The notes under the pieces were generated by a model. It was not told the origin of the DNA and did no database searches. It saw only the letters and a list, made by a program, of their open reading frames with translations. Positions 29,845-38,550 of a DNA stretch of 64,000 nucleotides are shown here, piece after piece (position 1 is the first letter of the stretch; each line of letters begins with the position of its first letter). The DNA comes from Streptomyces cellulosae (GTDB lineage: Bacteria; Actinomycetota; Actinomycetes; Streptomycetales; Streptomycetaceae). The stretch is from positions 496,001-560,000 of the forward strand of contig NZ_JOEV01000002.1 of NCBI RefSeq assembly GCF_000721105.1. Direction: 5' to 3'. A program made the translations under genes and the position numbers.

Positions 29845-30897
29845 GTGAGCGACGACATCCCCTCCGACTCCCCGGAGCCCTTCCCCGAGTCCTTCCCCGA
29901 GTCCTTCCCCGTCCTCTTCCTCGCCGCCGAACGGGTCGCCGGACTGCTGGACGCCGACACGGCCATCCGGGCGCAGCGGGCCGCGTTCACCGCGCTGGGC
30001 GGCGGTACCGCCGACCTGCCCGGCAAGATCATGCACCCGAGCCGCTTCGACGACAGCGTCGTCTTCTCGTACGTCTCCCGGCTGTCCGCGGACTCCGGCG
30101 CCGTCGCCAAGTTCGGCAGCGTCAACCCGGGCAACGCGGCGGCCGGGTTGCCGACCGTGCACGCCGTGATCACCGTGCTCGACCCGGTCACCGGCCGCCT
30201 CGCCGCGGTGCTGGACGGCACGACCGTGACCACGCTGCGTACGGCCGCGGCGAGCGCCGTCGCCGTCGACGCGCTGGCCGTCCCGGACGCCGCCGACCTG
30301 GCCGTCCTCGGCTCGGGCACCCAGGCCCTCGCCCACACCAGGGCGATCGCCCGGGTGCGGGAGCTGGAGTCCGTACGGCTGTGGAGCCCCACCCCGGAGC
30401 ATCGCGCCCGCGCCGCCGAGACGCTCGCCGTCGAACTGGACCTCCCGGTCGAACCGGCCGGCACCGCCGAGGCGGCCGTGACCGGGGCGTCCCTGGTCGC
30501 GGCCTGCACGCTCAGCACCACGCCCGTGGTGCGCGGGCAGTGGCTGGCACCCGGGTGCACGGTCGTCAGCGTGGGCTCGTTCGAGCCCTCGCGCCGCGAG
30601 GTGGACGCGGAGGTGGTTCGGCGGGCACGGGAGTGCGGGGCCGTCGTGGTCGACGACCCGGCGACCGCGGCCGAGCACGCCGGGCCGGTCGTCAAGGCCC
30701 TGCGGGAGGGCCTGCTGACCCCCGAGGACCTGATCCCGCTGGGCGGTGTGCTGACCGGCCGGCGCACGGCCCGTGACGGCCCCGAGGACATCGTCTACTA
30801 CAACAGTGTCGGCCTCGGCATCCAGGACGCGGCCGCCGCCTGGGCCGTCGTCGAGGCGGCGAGGGCCGTCGGGGCGGGGGAGGGGGAGCGCCGGTGA
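29845..30897 (+). CDS. Ornithine cyclodeaminase / mu-crystallin family protein
   Basis: The 350-residue protein has the family Rossmann core LAVLGSGTQALAHTRAI (about 152-168), the DGTTVTTLRTAAASAVA helix and the SVGSFEPSRREVD segment. Members are NAD(P)-dependent: ornithine cyclodeaminase, alanine dehydrogenase of the archaeal type, or imine/ketimine reductases. The N-terminal 22 residues are a slipped repeat of FPES (codons TTCCCCGAGTCC in tandem), probably dispensable. It stands alone behind the terminator of the pterin-like cluster. I cannot assign a substrate; pathway membership in that cluster is possible but not supported by spacing. Confidence 0.75.
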   Translation: MSDDIPSDSPEPFPESFPESFPVLFLAAERVAGLLDADTAIRAQRAAFTALGGGTADLPGKIMHPSRFDDSVVFSYVSRLSADSGAVAKFGSVNPGNAAAGLPTVHAVITVLDPVTGRLAAVLDGTTVTTLRTAAASAVAVDALAVPDAADLAVLGSGTQALAHTRAIARVRELESVRLWSPTPEHRARAAETLAVELDLPVEPAGTAEAAVTGASLVAACTLSTTPVVRGQWLAPGCTVVSVGSFEPSRREVDAEVVRRARECGAVVVDDPATAAEHAGPVVKALREGLLTPEDLIPLGGVLTGRRTARDGPEDIVYYNSVGLGIQDAAAAWAVVEAARAVGAGEGERR

Positions 30898-30901
30898 CGC
30901 G

Positions 30902-31377
30902 CCCCGGAGCCGCTGGATCTCATCGCCATCGACAACCTTCCCCGTACGCGGCACCCTCCGCCTGGAGGGCTGGCTGAAGGCCTGGGACGGCGTCGTCGCC
31001 GAACTCCGCACCGGCGACGACGCCCGCATCGCCGTCCTGGCCCAGGAGTTGGCCGCGACGTACCCGACCACCGAAGCCGACCGCGACCGCGTCGTCCTCG
31101 CCGTCTCCCTCGACGTGACCGGCGAGGGCGGACAGACCTGGTTTGGCGCCTGCCTGCTGGACCTCGTCGGCGACGCGGAGGAGAGCGCGATGGCCCGCTG
31201 CGTCTGTCGCACCCTCGCGGTGGGCGTCGGGCACGTCCTGGACGACACCCTGCCGGCGGGTCTGAACCGGGCGGCCGAGACGCCCGACCAGTCCGACCCA
31301 TGGCTGGGTGAACTCGCCCGTGCCGGCCTGCACTTCACCCTCCGGGTCGATCAGCAGGCCGATTCGGCGGAGCGACG
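30902..31377 (+). pseudogene. Decayed or 5'-truncated ORF of unknown family
   Basis: A plus-strand frame reads like real protein (GWLKAWDGVVAELRTGDD, then VVLAVSLDVTGEGG and WFGACLLDLVGDAEE), with normal Streptomyces codon bias, but no ATG, GTG or TTG occurs in frame between the end of the upstream gene and 31188. The frame also runs on through a strong terminator hairpin at 31378-31412 to 31582. Loss of the start and of the original stop points to a remnant or to a sequencing error. I do not recognise the family. Nothing else is evident between 30898 and 31588. Confidence 0.4.
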
Positions 31378-31412
31378 CCGGGGCGGCAGCCGCCGTACGG
31401 CTGCCGCCCCGG
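31378..31412 (+). terminator. Strong terminator hairpin
   Basis: CCGGGGCGGCAGCCG (31378-31392) and CGGCTGCCGCCCCGG (31398-31412) are perfect 15-bp arms around a 5-nt CCGTA loop. It probably marks the original end of the decayed ORF. Confidence 0.7.
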
Positions 31413-31588
31413 CTGATCAAGGGCCTGACCGAGGTCGGGCATCCGTCACCCCACCGCCGCCCCGCACATTCTTCGGAGCACCCCGCGTCGGCGGGAGCAC
31501 GAGGTGGAGCCTGCGCGGTCTCGATGGTGCTGGACGGGTAGCGGGCTCAAGCAGGGGGCGTGTCCACCTGACATCCGGCTGATCTGTG

Positions 31589-31659
31589 CTGTCGGTGCCG
31601 TGTCGGAGCGCTGTCGGGGGCTGTCGAGGGCTGTCGGTTGGATGTCGGTGGCTCGTCGG
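31589..31659 (+). promoter_or_regulatory. Seven helically phased TGTCGG direct repeats
   Basis: Heptamers of the form NTGTCGG start at 31589, 31600, 31611, 31621, 31631, 31642 and 31653, spaced 11, 11, 10, 10, 11 and 11 bp, so all face the same side of the helix. The fourth reads CTGTCGA and the last TCGTCGG. The array lies 70 bp upstream of the flavin monooxygenase start and resembles binding regions of SARP/OmpR-type activators, which recognise direct heptamers at 11-bp period. Confidence 0.5.
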
Positions 31660-31729
31660 CGGGGGCCGGCACCTTTCCAGAGACGGCCGACCGGAGTTCA
31701 CCGGGCGGCTCGATCCCGAAGGAGCCAGC

Positions 31730-32851
31730 ATGCACACCCCCGTCACGATCATCGGCGCCGGACTCGGCGGACTCACTCTGGCCCGCGTCTTACACGTCCA
31801 CGGCATCCCGGTCACGGTCTACGAGGCGGAGTCCTCCCCCTCGGCGCGCGCGCAGGGCGGATTGCTCGACATCCACGACTACAACGGGCAGCTCGCCCTC
31901 AAGGCGGCCGGCCTGATGGACGAGTTCCACGCCATCGTCCTGGAGGGCCGCCAGGCGATGCGGGTCCTCGACCGGGATGGGACTGTCCTGTTCGACCAGG
32001 CCGACGACGGCACGGGCGGACGCCCCGAAGTACAGCGCGGCGACCTGCGACAGGTCCTGCTCGACTCGCTCCCGGCAGGCACCGTGCGGTGGGGGCACAA
32101 GGTCAGCCGCACCCGTGCCCTCGGCGAGGGCCGCCACGAGGTGACGTTCGCCGACGGCGGCACCGTCGTCACCAGCCTGCTGGTCGGCGCGGACGGCGCG
32201 TGGTCACGGGTCCGGCCGCTGCTGTCCACCGCCACACCCGAGTACGTCGGTCAATCGGTCGTGGAGACCTACCTGTTCGACGCCGGCACACGGCACCCGG
32301 CCGCCGCGAAAGCGGTCGGCGGCGGGATGCTGATCGCTCCTTCGCCGGGCAGGGAGATCTTCGCCCACCGGGAAAAGGACGACACCCTGCACGCCTACGT
32401 GGGGCTGTCCGAGCCGCAGGACTGGTTCGCCGCCATCGACTTCGCCGATGCCGCCACGGCCACCGCGCGGATCGCGCAGGAATTCGACGGCTGGGCGCCG
32501 GAGCTCACCGCGCTGATCACCGACAGCGACGTCGCACCGGTCCTGCGCCCCCTCTACACTCTGCCGACCGGGCACCGGTGGGACCGGGTACCGGGGGTGA
32601 CCCTGCTCGGCGACGCCGCCCACCTCGCGCCCCCCAACGGTGAGGGCGCCAACCTGGCCATGCTCGACGGCGCCGAACTCGGTGAAGTCCTCGCCGCGCA
32701 CCCCGACGACATCGAGACGGCGCTCACCGAGTACGAGCAGGCCATGTTCGCCCGCGCCGCCGAGACCGTGCCCGAGGAGATGCCCGGGATCGACTCCGCC
32801 CACAACACGGCCCAGGGCCTGATCGATCGGTTCACCGAGAAGGGCCAATGA
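31730..32851 (+). CDS. FAD-dependent monooxygenase, TetX-like
   Basis: The ATG at 31730 follows AAGGAG. The 373-residue protein is a class A flavin monooxygenase: GAGLGG (9-14) binds the ADP part of FAD, the Arg-containing PEVQRGDLRQVLLDSL helix follows, and GDAAHLAPPNGEGANLAMLD is the second FAD motif. Segments ARAQGGLLDIHDYNGQLALKAAGL and LTEYEQAMF align by eye with the TetX tetracycline-inactivating family, so a drug- or polyketide-hydroxylating role is possible. Codon 21 (31790-31792) is TTA, the rare leucine codon read by the developmental tRNA of bldA, implying late expression. Phased repeats lie upstream. Confidence 0.8.
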   Translation: MHTPVTIIGAGLGGLTLARVLHVHGIPVTVYEAESSPSARAQGGLLDIHDYNGQLALKAAGLMDEFHAIVLEGRQAMRVLDRDGTVLFDQADDGTGGRPEVQRGDLRQVLLDSLPAGTVRWGHKVSRTRALGEGRHEVTFADGGTVVTSLLVGADGAWSRVRPLLSTATPEYVGQSVVETYLFDAGTRHPAAAKAVGGGMLIAPSPGREIFAHREKDDTLHAYVGLSEPQDWFAAIDFADAATATARIAQEFDGWAPELTALITDSDVAPVLRPLYTLPTGHRWDRVPGVTLLGDAAHLAPPNGEGANLAMLDGAELGEVLAAHPDDIETALTEYEQAMFARAAETVPEEMPGIDSAHNTAQGLIDRFTEKGQ

Positions 32852-33005
32852 CCCACGCGAACCCGAACTGACGCCCTCCTCACCGCCCCCGCCGCGCAGA
32901 CCCTGCGGCCCGCGGCATCCGCGCTGTCCTGCCGAACGCGCCGACCAGCAGGCCTAGGGCCCTTCTGATGGATCTCCGCGGCGTCGCGACGCCCGGCACG
33001 CACGC

Positions 33006-34235
33006 TCACCGCACGGCGCGAAGGGCCAGGTGGCTCCGCCACATGACCCTCCACGCCGCACGGGGCCGCAGCTGCGTCATGAACTGCACGGTCAGGTCCC
33101 GGCTCGGGTCGACCCAGAACGTCGTCGTGGCCACGCCGCTCCAGCCGAACGTGCCCGGCCCGGAGGGCGCCAGGGTGCGGGACGGGTCGATCACCACTGA
33201 GACGCCGAGGCCGAAGCCGACGCCGTCGTTGCCGGGCTCGTCGTGTGCCGGTTTGCTGCCGACGGCGCGCAGGTCGGCGCCGTCCGGAAGGTGGTTGGAG
33301 GTCATCAGGTCCACCGTCTCGGGGGCGAGGAGACGGACACCGTCGAGTTCGCCCCGGCGGCGCAGCAGCTCCATGAAGCGGTGGACGTCGTGCGCGGAGG
33401 CCACCATCCCGCCGCTGCCGGACAGGAAGCGGGGCCGTCCGCGCAGCGGAAGACCGGGGATCGGTTCGATACCGCCGCCGTCGGCGTCGCCGTACAACTC
33501 GGCGAGCCTGCCCGCCTGTTCCGGGCTGACCTGGAACCCGGCGTCGGTCATGGCGAGCGGGCCGAAGATCCGCTCGGCGAAGAACGCGTCGAGCGGCTGC
33601 CCGGACACCACCTCGATGATCCGGCCCAGCACGTTGGAGGCGACCGAGTAGTTCCACTGTGTGCCCGGCTCGAACTGCAGTGGCAGGCTCGCGTACACCT
33701 CGACCGTCTCCGCCAGGGTGGTACCCGGCACCACCGACGACTCCAGCCCGGCCTGGCGGTAGAGGGCGTCGACGGGGTGGCTGTGGTAGAAGGCGAAGGT
33801 CAGGCCCGCGGTGTGGGTCATCAGGTGCCGCACCCTCATCGGCCCGTCGGCCGGCCGGGTCACCATGTCGGCGCCCGCCCCGCTGACGTACACGCGGGGC
33901 TCGGCGAAGGCCGGGATGTGGCGCTCGACCGGGTCGTCCAGCGACAGCCGGCCCTCCTCCACCAGCAGCAGCGCGGCGACCGCGGTGACCGGTTTGGTCA
34001 TGGAGTAGATCCGCCACAGGGTGTCGGCCTCGACGGGCAGGCCGGCCGCGAGGTCACGCCGCCCGTGGGTGGTGAGGTGGGCGACGCGTCCGCCCCGGGC
34101 GACGGCCAGGAGGTAACCGGGCAGGCGGCCCTCGTCCACGTAGTGGGCGACGTGCTGGTCGAGACGGTCCAGCGCCTTCGCGTCCAGCCCGACCTCGCTC
34201 GGGTCCACCTCTTGCCGCAGCTGTCCCATCGTCAT
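33006..34235 (-). CDS. Serine hydrolase of the beta-lactamase family
   Basis: The 409-residue protein has SMTK (S78, K81) as nucleophile motif and the tyrosine element NYSVASN (about 196-202), with HLMTHTAGL between. No signal peptide or lipobox is evident. It resembles EstB/LovD-type esterases and transesterases more than secreted beta-lactamases. It lies 58 bp downstream of a DHA2 drug-exporter gene on the same strand and may be co-expressed with it, which would fit modification or export of a secondary metabolite; that link is inference. The gap 32852-33005 shows no feature. Confidence 0.8.
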   Translation of the reverse strand: MTMGQLRQEVDPSEVGLDAKALDRLDQHVAHYVDEGRLPGYLLAVARGGRVAHLTTHGRRDLAAGLPVEADTLWRIYSMTKPVTAVAALLLVEEGRLSLDDPVERHIPAFAEPRVYVSGAGADMVTRPADGPMRVRHLMTHTAGLTFAFYHSHPVDALYRQAGLESSVVPGTTLAETVEVYASLPLQFEPGTQWNYSVASNVLGRIIEVVSGQPLDAFFAERIFGPLAMTDAGFQVSPEQAGRLAELYGDADGGGIEPIPGLPLRGRPRFLSGSGGMVASAHDVHRFMELLRRRGELDGVRLLAPETVDLMTSNHLPDGADLRAVGSKPAHDEPGNDGVGFGLGVSVVIDPSRTLAPSGPGTFGWSGVATTTFWVDPSRDLTVQFMTQLRPRAAWRVMWRSHLALRAVR

Positions 34236-34293
34236 CCTCCGTCGCGTTCGTCGAGGTGCGAACCGGCATACCCCGCCGGAACGGCCTCAGACA

Positions 34294-35682
34294 TCATCGT
34301 CGCGCAGGAACAGATGAACGGGACCCGGGATCCACATGATCGTCATCACTTCGCCCCCCGAACGCGACGGTGGAACGCCCCGGCAGCGCACCGCCCGCCA
34401 CCGCCCCGGCCAGGGCCACGGCGGCGAGGACCGTGAGCGGGAGCAGCCGCTCGCCCCCGGGCCCCATGAGCACGGTCGCGGCGGCCACGCCGAGCGTCGG
34501 CCCGACGTTCATCGCCGTCTGCTGCAGGCCGCCCGCCACTCCGGCCGACTCGACGGCACTGTGCCGTACGACGACATGGGTCGCCGCCACCATCACCGTG
34601 CCGAATCCCGCCCCCAGCAGCGCGAAGCCGGAGCACAGCGCGAGCGTGCCCGACGCCCGGGTCAGCAGCAGGATCCCGAGGGCCAGGACGACCATCGCGG
34701 AAACGGTGGTACGACGGGCGCCCGCGCGCCGCAGGAGTACGGCGCAGCCGGCCGCGGCGAGCACCATCAGCGCCGCCAACGGCAGGCTGCGCAGAGCGCT
34801 TTGGAAGGAGTCGAGGCCGAGCGTGTACTGCAGGACGTACGTACTGACGAACAGCGTGCCGGACAGGGCGGCCGAGGCGGCGGTCAGGATGCCGAGCGCC
34901 GGGCCGACGGCCGGCGAGCCGACCGCCTCCGGCGGGATCAGCGGCCTCGCCGCCCGGCGCTCGTGCCGGACGAAGGCGAGGGCCGTGCCCACCACCAGGG
35001 CGGTCTCTGCGGCTGTCGTCCAGCCGGGTTCCGGCAGGGTGACGAGGACGTGGACGAGCCCGGCGAGGGTCACCCCGAGCAGCAGGGCGCCGGGCAGGTC
35101 CAGGCGGGCGGGACGGGGCTGCGCCGGTGCCGGTCCGGGCACGACCAGCGCGAGCACACCGAAGACGACGGCGGGCACCACACTGAGGAAGAACACGGCA
35201 CGCCAGCCCGGACCGGCCACCAGTGCCCCGCCCACCAGGGGCCCCACGGCGGCCGCCAGCCCGATCGCCGCCGTGCGTACGGCGATCGGCCCCCGCAGCC
35301 GGTCGGCGGGGAACGCGGCGCGCAGCATTCCCAGCGTGGCGGGCTGCGCCAGCGCGCCGAACACGCCCTGGACGACCCGCAGTCCGATCACCCAGCCGAT
35401 TCCGGGCGCGAGCCCGATGCCCGCCGAGGCGGCACCGAAACCGAGCATCCCGACGGCGAAGAGCCGCTGGTGTCCGTACCGGTCGCCGAGCCGTCCCGCG
35501 AACACCAACAGGCTCGCCACCGCGATGAGATAGCCGGTGCTGGTCCACTGGACCTGGCCGAAGGACGCGTCCAGATCGCGTTGCAGGGTGGGCTGCACGA
35601 CGCTGAGGACCGTACCGTCCAGGGCGACGATCACGGCCCCGGCCACACTGCCCGCCAGTGTGAGACGCCGGTGGCCGGTCAT
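34294..35682 (-). CDS. DHA2-type MFS drug exporter (EmrB/QacA family)
   Basis: The true start is the ATG at 35682 (MTGHRRLTLAGS), overlapping the TetR stop as ATGA; the frame upstream is a shadow of the TetR gene. The 462-residue protein has about 14 membrane helices, with motif D1-like LDGTVLSVVQPTLQRDL in helix 1 and the A motif GRLGDRYGHQRLF in loop 2-3, characteristic of 14-TMS proton-drug antiporters. Being second in an operon with its presumed TetR repressor, it is probably induced by its own substrate. Confidence 0.85.
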   Translation of the reverse strand: MTGHRRLTLAGSVAGAVIVALDGTVLSVVQPTLQRDLDASFGQVQWTSTGYLIAVASLLVFAGRLGDRYGHQRLFAVGMLGFGAASAGIGLAPGIGWVIGLRVVQGVFGALAQPATLGMLRAAFPADRLRGPIAVRTAAIGLAAAVGPLVGGALVAGPGWRAVFFLSVVPAVVFGVLALVVPGPAPAQPRPARLDLPGALLLGVTLAGLVHVLVTLPEPGWTTAAETALVVGTALAFVRHERRAARPLIPPEAVGSPAVGPALGILTAASAALSGTLFVSTYVLQYTLGLDSFQSALRSLPLAALMVLAAAGCAVLLRRAGARRTTVSAMVVLALGILLLTRASGTLALCSGFALLGAGFGTVMVAATHVVVRHSAVESAGVAGGLQQTAMNVGPTLGVAAATVLMGPGGERLLPLTVLAAVALAGAVAGGALPGRSTVAFGGRSDDDHVDPGSRSSVPARR

Positions 35683-36260
35683 ACGGCGGCCTCCGGGCCG
35701 AGGTGCGCGTCCAGCGCGGACCGCAGCAGCGGTACGAAGTCGTCGGCGCCCGTGGCGAGTGGGAGGCTTCCCCAGCCCCACAGCTGGGCGATGCCGTGCA
35801 GGTTCGCCCACAACGCGCCCGCGACCAGCCGGGCGTCGGCATCCGGGCGGACCCGGCCGACCAGATCCACCAGACCCCGGAACAACGGCAGGCTGGTGTC
35901 CCGCAGCCCCAAGTGACCGCTCTCCAACAGGTCATGGCGGAACATCAGCTCGTACATGCCGCGGTTGCCCAGCGCGAACTCCAGATAGCGGCGTCCCAGC
36001 TCCGCCAGTTGCGCGCGCGGATTCGCCGTACCGTCGCCGATCGCCTCCGCCGCCCGGGTCGCCAGGGCGTCGAAGCCGCGGCGGGCGATGGCGGACAGCA
36101 GTTCCAGGTGGGTGGGGAAGTAGCGGCGCGGCGCCCCGTGGGAGACGCCGGCCCGGCGCGCGATCTCCCGCAGGGTCAGCGCCTGGGCGCCCTCCCGGGT
36201 GACCAGATCCACTCCGACGTCCACCAGGCGGGCACGCAGCCCGGGCTCGGGTTCATCCAT
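35679..36260 (-). CDS. TetR-family repressor of the drug exporter
   Basis: The 193-residue protein has a TetR helix-turn-helix (LTLREIARRAGVSHGAPRRYFPTHLELL, about 29-56; shown as two parts of the HTH and following helix). The start may be the ATG at 36260 or the GTG at 36266, both lying inside the first of two palindromic operators, so the repressor would block its own transcription. The C-terminal half is the ligand-binding domain. It is co-transcribed with the exporter gene. Confidence 0.85.
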   Translation of the reverse strand: MDEPEPGLRARLVDVGVDLVTREGAQALTLREIARRAGVSHGAPRRYFPTHLELLSAIARRGFDALATRAAEAIGDGTANPRAQLAELGRRYLEFALGNRGMYELMFRHDLLESGHLGLRDTSLPLFRGLVDLVGRVRPDADARLVAGALWANLHGIAQLWGWGSLPLATGADDFVPLLRSALDAHLGPEAAV

Positions 36261-36295
36261 AGACACTGTCTACCAGGCTGCGTAGACAGTGTCTA
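36260..36295. promoter_or_regulatory. Double palindromic TetR operator
   Basis: TAGACACTGTCTA (36260-36272) and TAGACAGTGTCTA (36283-36295) are two nearly identical 13-bp palindromes, starts 23 bp apart. The first overlaps the TetR start codon; the second probably overlaps its promoter. They face the adjacent F420-enzyme gene as well. Confidence 0.75.
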
Positions 36296-36356
36296 CCGAC
36301 TGTGGAGCCGACCCCTGTCAGGAATGCGCGAGCCCTTCGGGCCGGTTGATCCAGGC

Positions 36357-36806
36357 ATGACTCACGACGCGACTCAGGACGCACTGCTCCGGCTGCTCTC
36401 CCGGGGCCACGGCGGGGTGCTGGTCACCCTCAAGAGCGACGGCCGGCCCCAGCTGTCGAACGTCAGCCACGCCTACTACCCGGACGAGCGCATCATTCGG
36501 GTCTCGATCACCGACGACCGTGCCAAGACCCGCAATCTGCGGCGCGACCCCCGTGCGTCGTACCACGTCACCAGCCCTGACCGGTGGGCGTACACGGTCG
36601 CCGAGGGCACGGCCGACCTCTCGCCCGTGGCGGAGGACCCGCACGACGCGGCGGTGGACGAACTCGTCCGGCTCTACCGCGACGTCCTGGGCGAGCATCC
36701 CGACTGGGACGACTTCCGCGCCGCCATGGTCCGCGACCGCCGACTGGTGCTGCGACTGGGAGTGGAGCGGGCGTACGGGATTCCCGAGAGGGCCGACAGG
36801 GGCTGA
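36357..36806 (+). CDS. PPOX-class F420-dependent oxidoreductase
   Basis: The 149-residue protein is a split-barrel flavin/deazaflavin enzyme: LLSRGHGGVLVTLKSDGRPQLSNV opens the barrel, with KTRNLRRDPRASYHV (about 58-72) as the phosphate-binding RxLRRDPR element seen in F420-dependent reductases. The ATG at 36357 is used; an in-frame ATG at 36324 right after CAGGA is an alternative. It is divergent from the TetR gene, about 60 bp from the second operator, so it could be under the same repressor. The substrate is unknown. Confidence 0.8.
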   Translation: MTHDATQDALLRLLSRGHGGVLVTLKSDGRPQLSNVSHAYYPDERIIRVSITDDRAKTRNLRRDPRASYHVTSPDRWAYTVAEGTADLSPVAEDPHDAAVDELVRLYRDVLGEHPDWDDFRAAMVRDRRLVLRLGVERAYGIPERADRG

Positions 36807-36835
36807 TCTCCCGCGGTTCGAGGCCGCCCTCGGTC

Positions 36836-37735
36836 TCAGTCTCCGTGCTCCTGCCCGTGCCCGTTCGCGGAGCGTGCCTCGAGCGCCCGCAGGACCGCCG
36901 CCATGTCCTCGCCGCCGTGCCCCGACGCCACGGTCTCCTCGAACAGTGCGTGGCACACGTCGAGCAGGGGTGAGGCGAGGCCGGTCCGGCGGGCGGCCTC
37001 GGCGATCAGCCGGTTGTTCTTCAGTACGTCGTGGGCGGCGGCCTGCACCGTGAAGTCGCGGTCCAGCAGCTTGGGCGCCTTCATCCGGGAGACGGCGCTG
37101 GCCATCGGGCCCGCGTCCAGGACGTCCAGGAAGAGCCGTCGGTCCAGGCCCTGTCGTTCGGCGAAGTGGAACGCCTCGGTGAGGCCGGTGACCTGCGTGA
37201 TCAGGAAGAGGTTCACCGACAGCTTCATGAGCAGGGCGTTCGGCGCGGGTCCGCAGACGAACGTCTCCCGGCACACCGGTGCGAGCAGCGGGCGTACGAC
37301 CGCCACGGCGTCCTGTGCTCCGGCCAGCATCCCCACCAACTGGCCGTTCCGCGCCGGTACTCGGGAGCCGGAGACGGGCGCCTCGACGTAGCGTCCGCCC
37401 GCCGTGCGGATGTCGGACTCCAGGGCCTGCGAGTACTCGGGCGAGGTCGTGCCCATGTGGACGATGACGTGTCCGCGGACCCGCTCGGCGAAGCGCGGGG
37501 TGCCGCGGCCCAGGACGGTGTCGACGGCGAGGCCGTCGGCCAGCATGAGGAGGACGACGTCCGTCCGCGCGAACACCTCGGCGGGTCCGCCCGCCACCTC
37601 GGCACCGGCCGCGCGCAGCGGCTCGGAGCGTGTGGGCGTGCGGTTCCACACCACCAGGGGGGTACCGGAACGGGCCAGTCGCAGCGCCATGGGCTGTCCC
37701 ATGATGCCGAGTCCGATGAAGCCGACGTGCCGCAC
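36836..37735 (-). CDS. 3-hydroxyisobutyrate dehydrogenase-like NAD(P) oxidoreductase
   Basis: The GTG at 37735 ([17 protein letters not shown]) gives 299 residues, the normal length; the ORF extends upstream only as a shadow. The dinucleotide motif GLGIMG is at about 8-13, followed by an R after strand 2 ([10 protein letters not shown]) that suggests NADP. EAPVSGS is the substrate-binding loop, and the catalytic lysine lies in [11 protein letters not shown]. The family includes 3-hydroxyisobutyrate dehydrogenase, tartronate-semialdehyde reductase and imine reductases. It is divergent from a TetR gene with two shared palindromic operators. Confidence 0.85.
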   Translation of the reverse strand: MRHVGFIGLGIMGQPMALRLARSGTPLVVWNRTPTRSEPLRAAGAEVAGGPAEVFARTDVVLLMLADGLAVDTVLGRGTPRFAERVRGHVIVHMGTTSPEYSQALESDIRTAGGRYVEAPVSGSRVPARNGQLVGMLAGAQDAVAVVRPLLAPVCRETFVCGPAPNALLMKLSVNLFLITQVTGLTEAFHFAERQGLDRRLFLDVLDAGPMASAVSRMKAPKLLDRDFTVQAAAHDVLKNNRLIAEAARRTGLASPLLDVCHALFEETVASGHGGEDMAAVLRALEARSANGHGQEHGD

Positions 37736-37766
37736 GGCGTACCGCCTGTCCGAGGTGGGGCGCTGT

Positions 37767-37810
37767 CTATGACAGCGGTCATAGTAGTGCGCGTTATGAC
37801 GGCGGTCATA
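37767..37810. promoter_or_regulatory. Two TetR operators between divergent genes
   Basis: CTATGACAGCGGTCATAG (37767-37784) has perfect 7-bp arms around AGCG. TATGACGGCGGTCATA (37795-37810) has perfect 6-bp arms around GGCG. Centres are 27 bp apart. They occupy the whole control region between the hydroxyisobutyrate-dehydrogenase-like gene and the TetR gene. Confidence 0.75.
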
Positions 37811-37846
37811 GGGTGGGCGGTACAGATCGGTGCGAGGAGGTCGAGG

Positions 37847-38491
37847 ATGGCGGAGTCCGCCCACGGGCCGCGTGAGCGGATGGTCTTCAGCGCGGCCCAG
37901 CTCATCCGCCGCGACGGCGTCACCGCGACCGGCATGCGGGACGTCGCCGCGCACGCGACGGCGCCCCGGGGCTCCCTCCAGCACTACTTCCCCGGCGGCA
38001 AGGAACAGCTCGTCAACGAAGCCGTCGACTGGGCGGGCCGCTACGCCGGCAAGCGCGTCGCCCGCTTCCTGGCGGGGCCGGCGACGCCCACGCCCAGCGG
38101 GCTGTTCGCGGCGATGGTGCGGCAGTGGACCGACGAGTACGGCACGGAGGGTTTCGCCGCGGGCTGCCCGGTCGCGGCGGCGACCGTCGACTGCGCCGAG
38201 TCCGTCCCCTCCACCCGCGAGGCCGCGGCCACCGCCTTCGCCACGTGGACCGGACCGGTCGCCCGGGCCCTGACCGACATGGGCGTCCCGTCCGAGCGCG
38301 CGGAACCCCTCGCCACGCTGATGATCAGCGCCCTGGAGGGAGCGATCCTGATCGCCCGAGCCGAGCAGGACGTCCGGGCCTTGACGACCGTGACCCGGGA
38401 GCTGGGGCCGCTGCTCGACGCGGCGGTGGAGGCGGAGGGTGAGGAAGGGGGCGGTCCGCAGGCCCGGGGCCCAAGGACCAGGACTCGATGA
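37847..38491 (+). CDS. TetR-family regulator (LmrA/YxaF type)
   Basis: The ATG at 37847 follows GAGGAGG by 6 nt; earlier in-frame starts would lie in the operators. The 214-residue protein has the HTH with [20 protein letters not shown] and then [12 protein letters not shown], characteristic of the LmrA/YxaF subgroup. It probably represses itself and the divergent oxidoreductase through the two TATGAC palindromes. The C-terminus is charged and low in complexity. Confidence 0.85.
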   Translation: MAESAHGPRERMVFSAAQLIRRDGVTATGMRDVAAHATAPRGSLQHYFPGGKEQLVNEAVDWAGRYAGKRVARFLAGPATPTPSGLFAAMVRQWTDEYGTEGFAAGCPVAAATVDCAESVPSTREAAATAFATWTGPVARALTDMGVPSERAEPLATLMISALEGAILIARAEQDVRALTTVTRELGPLLDAAVEAEGEEGGGPQARGPRTRTR

Positions 38492-38550
38492 GGACGCCAT
38501 GAGGACTCCACGACGACTGGATTGTCAGTGGTGCGCAGTACGGTCCTGAC

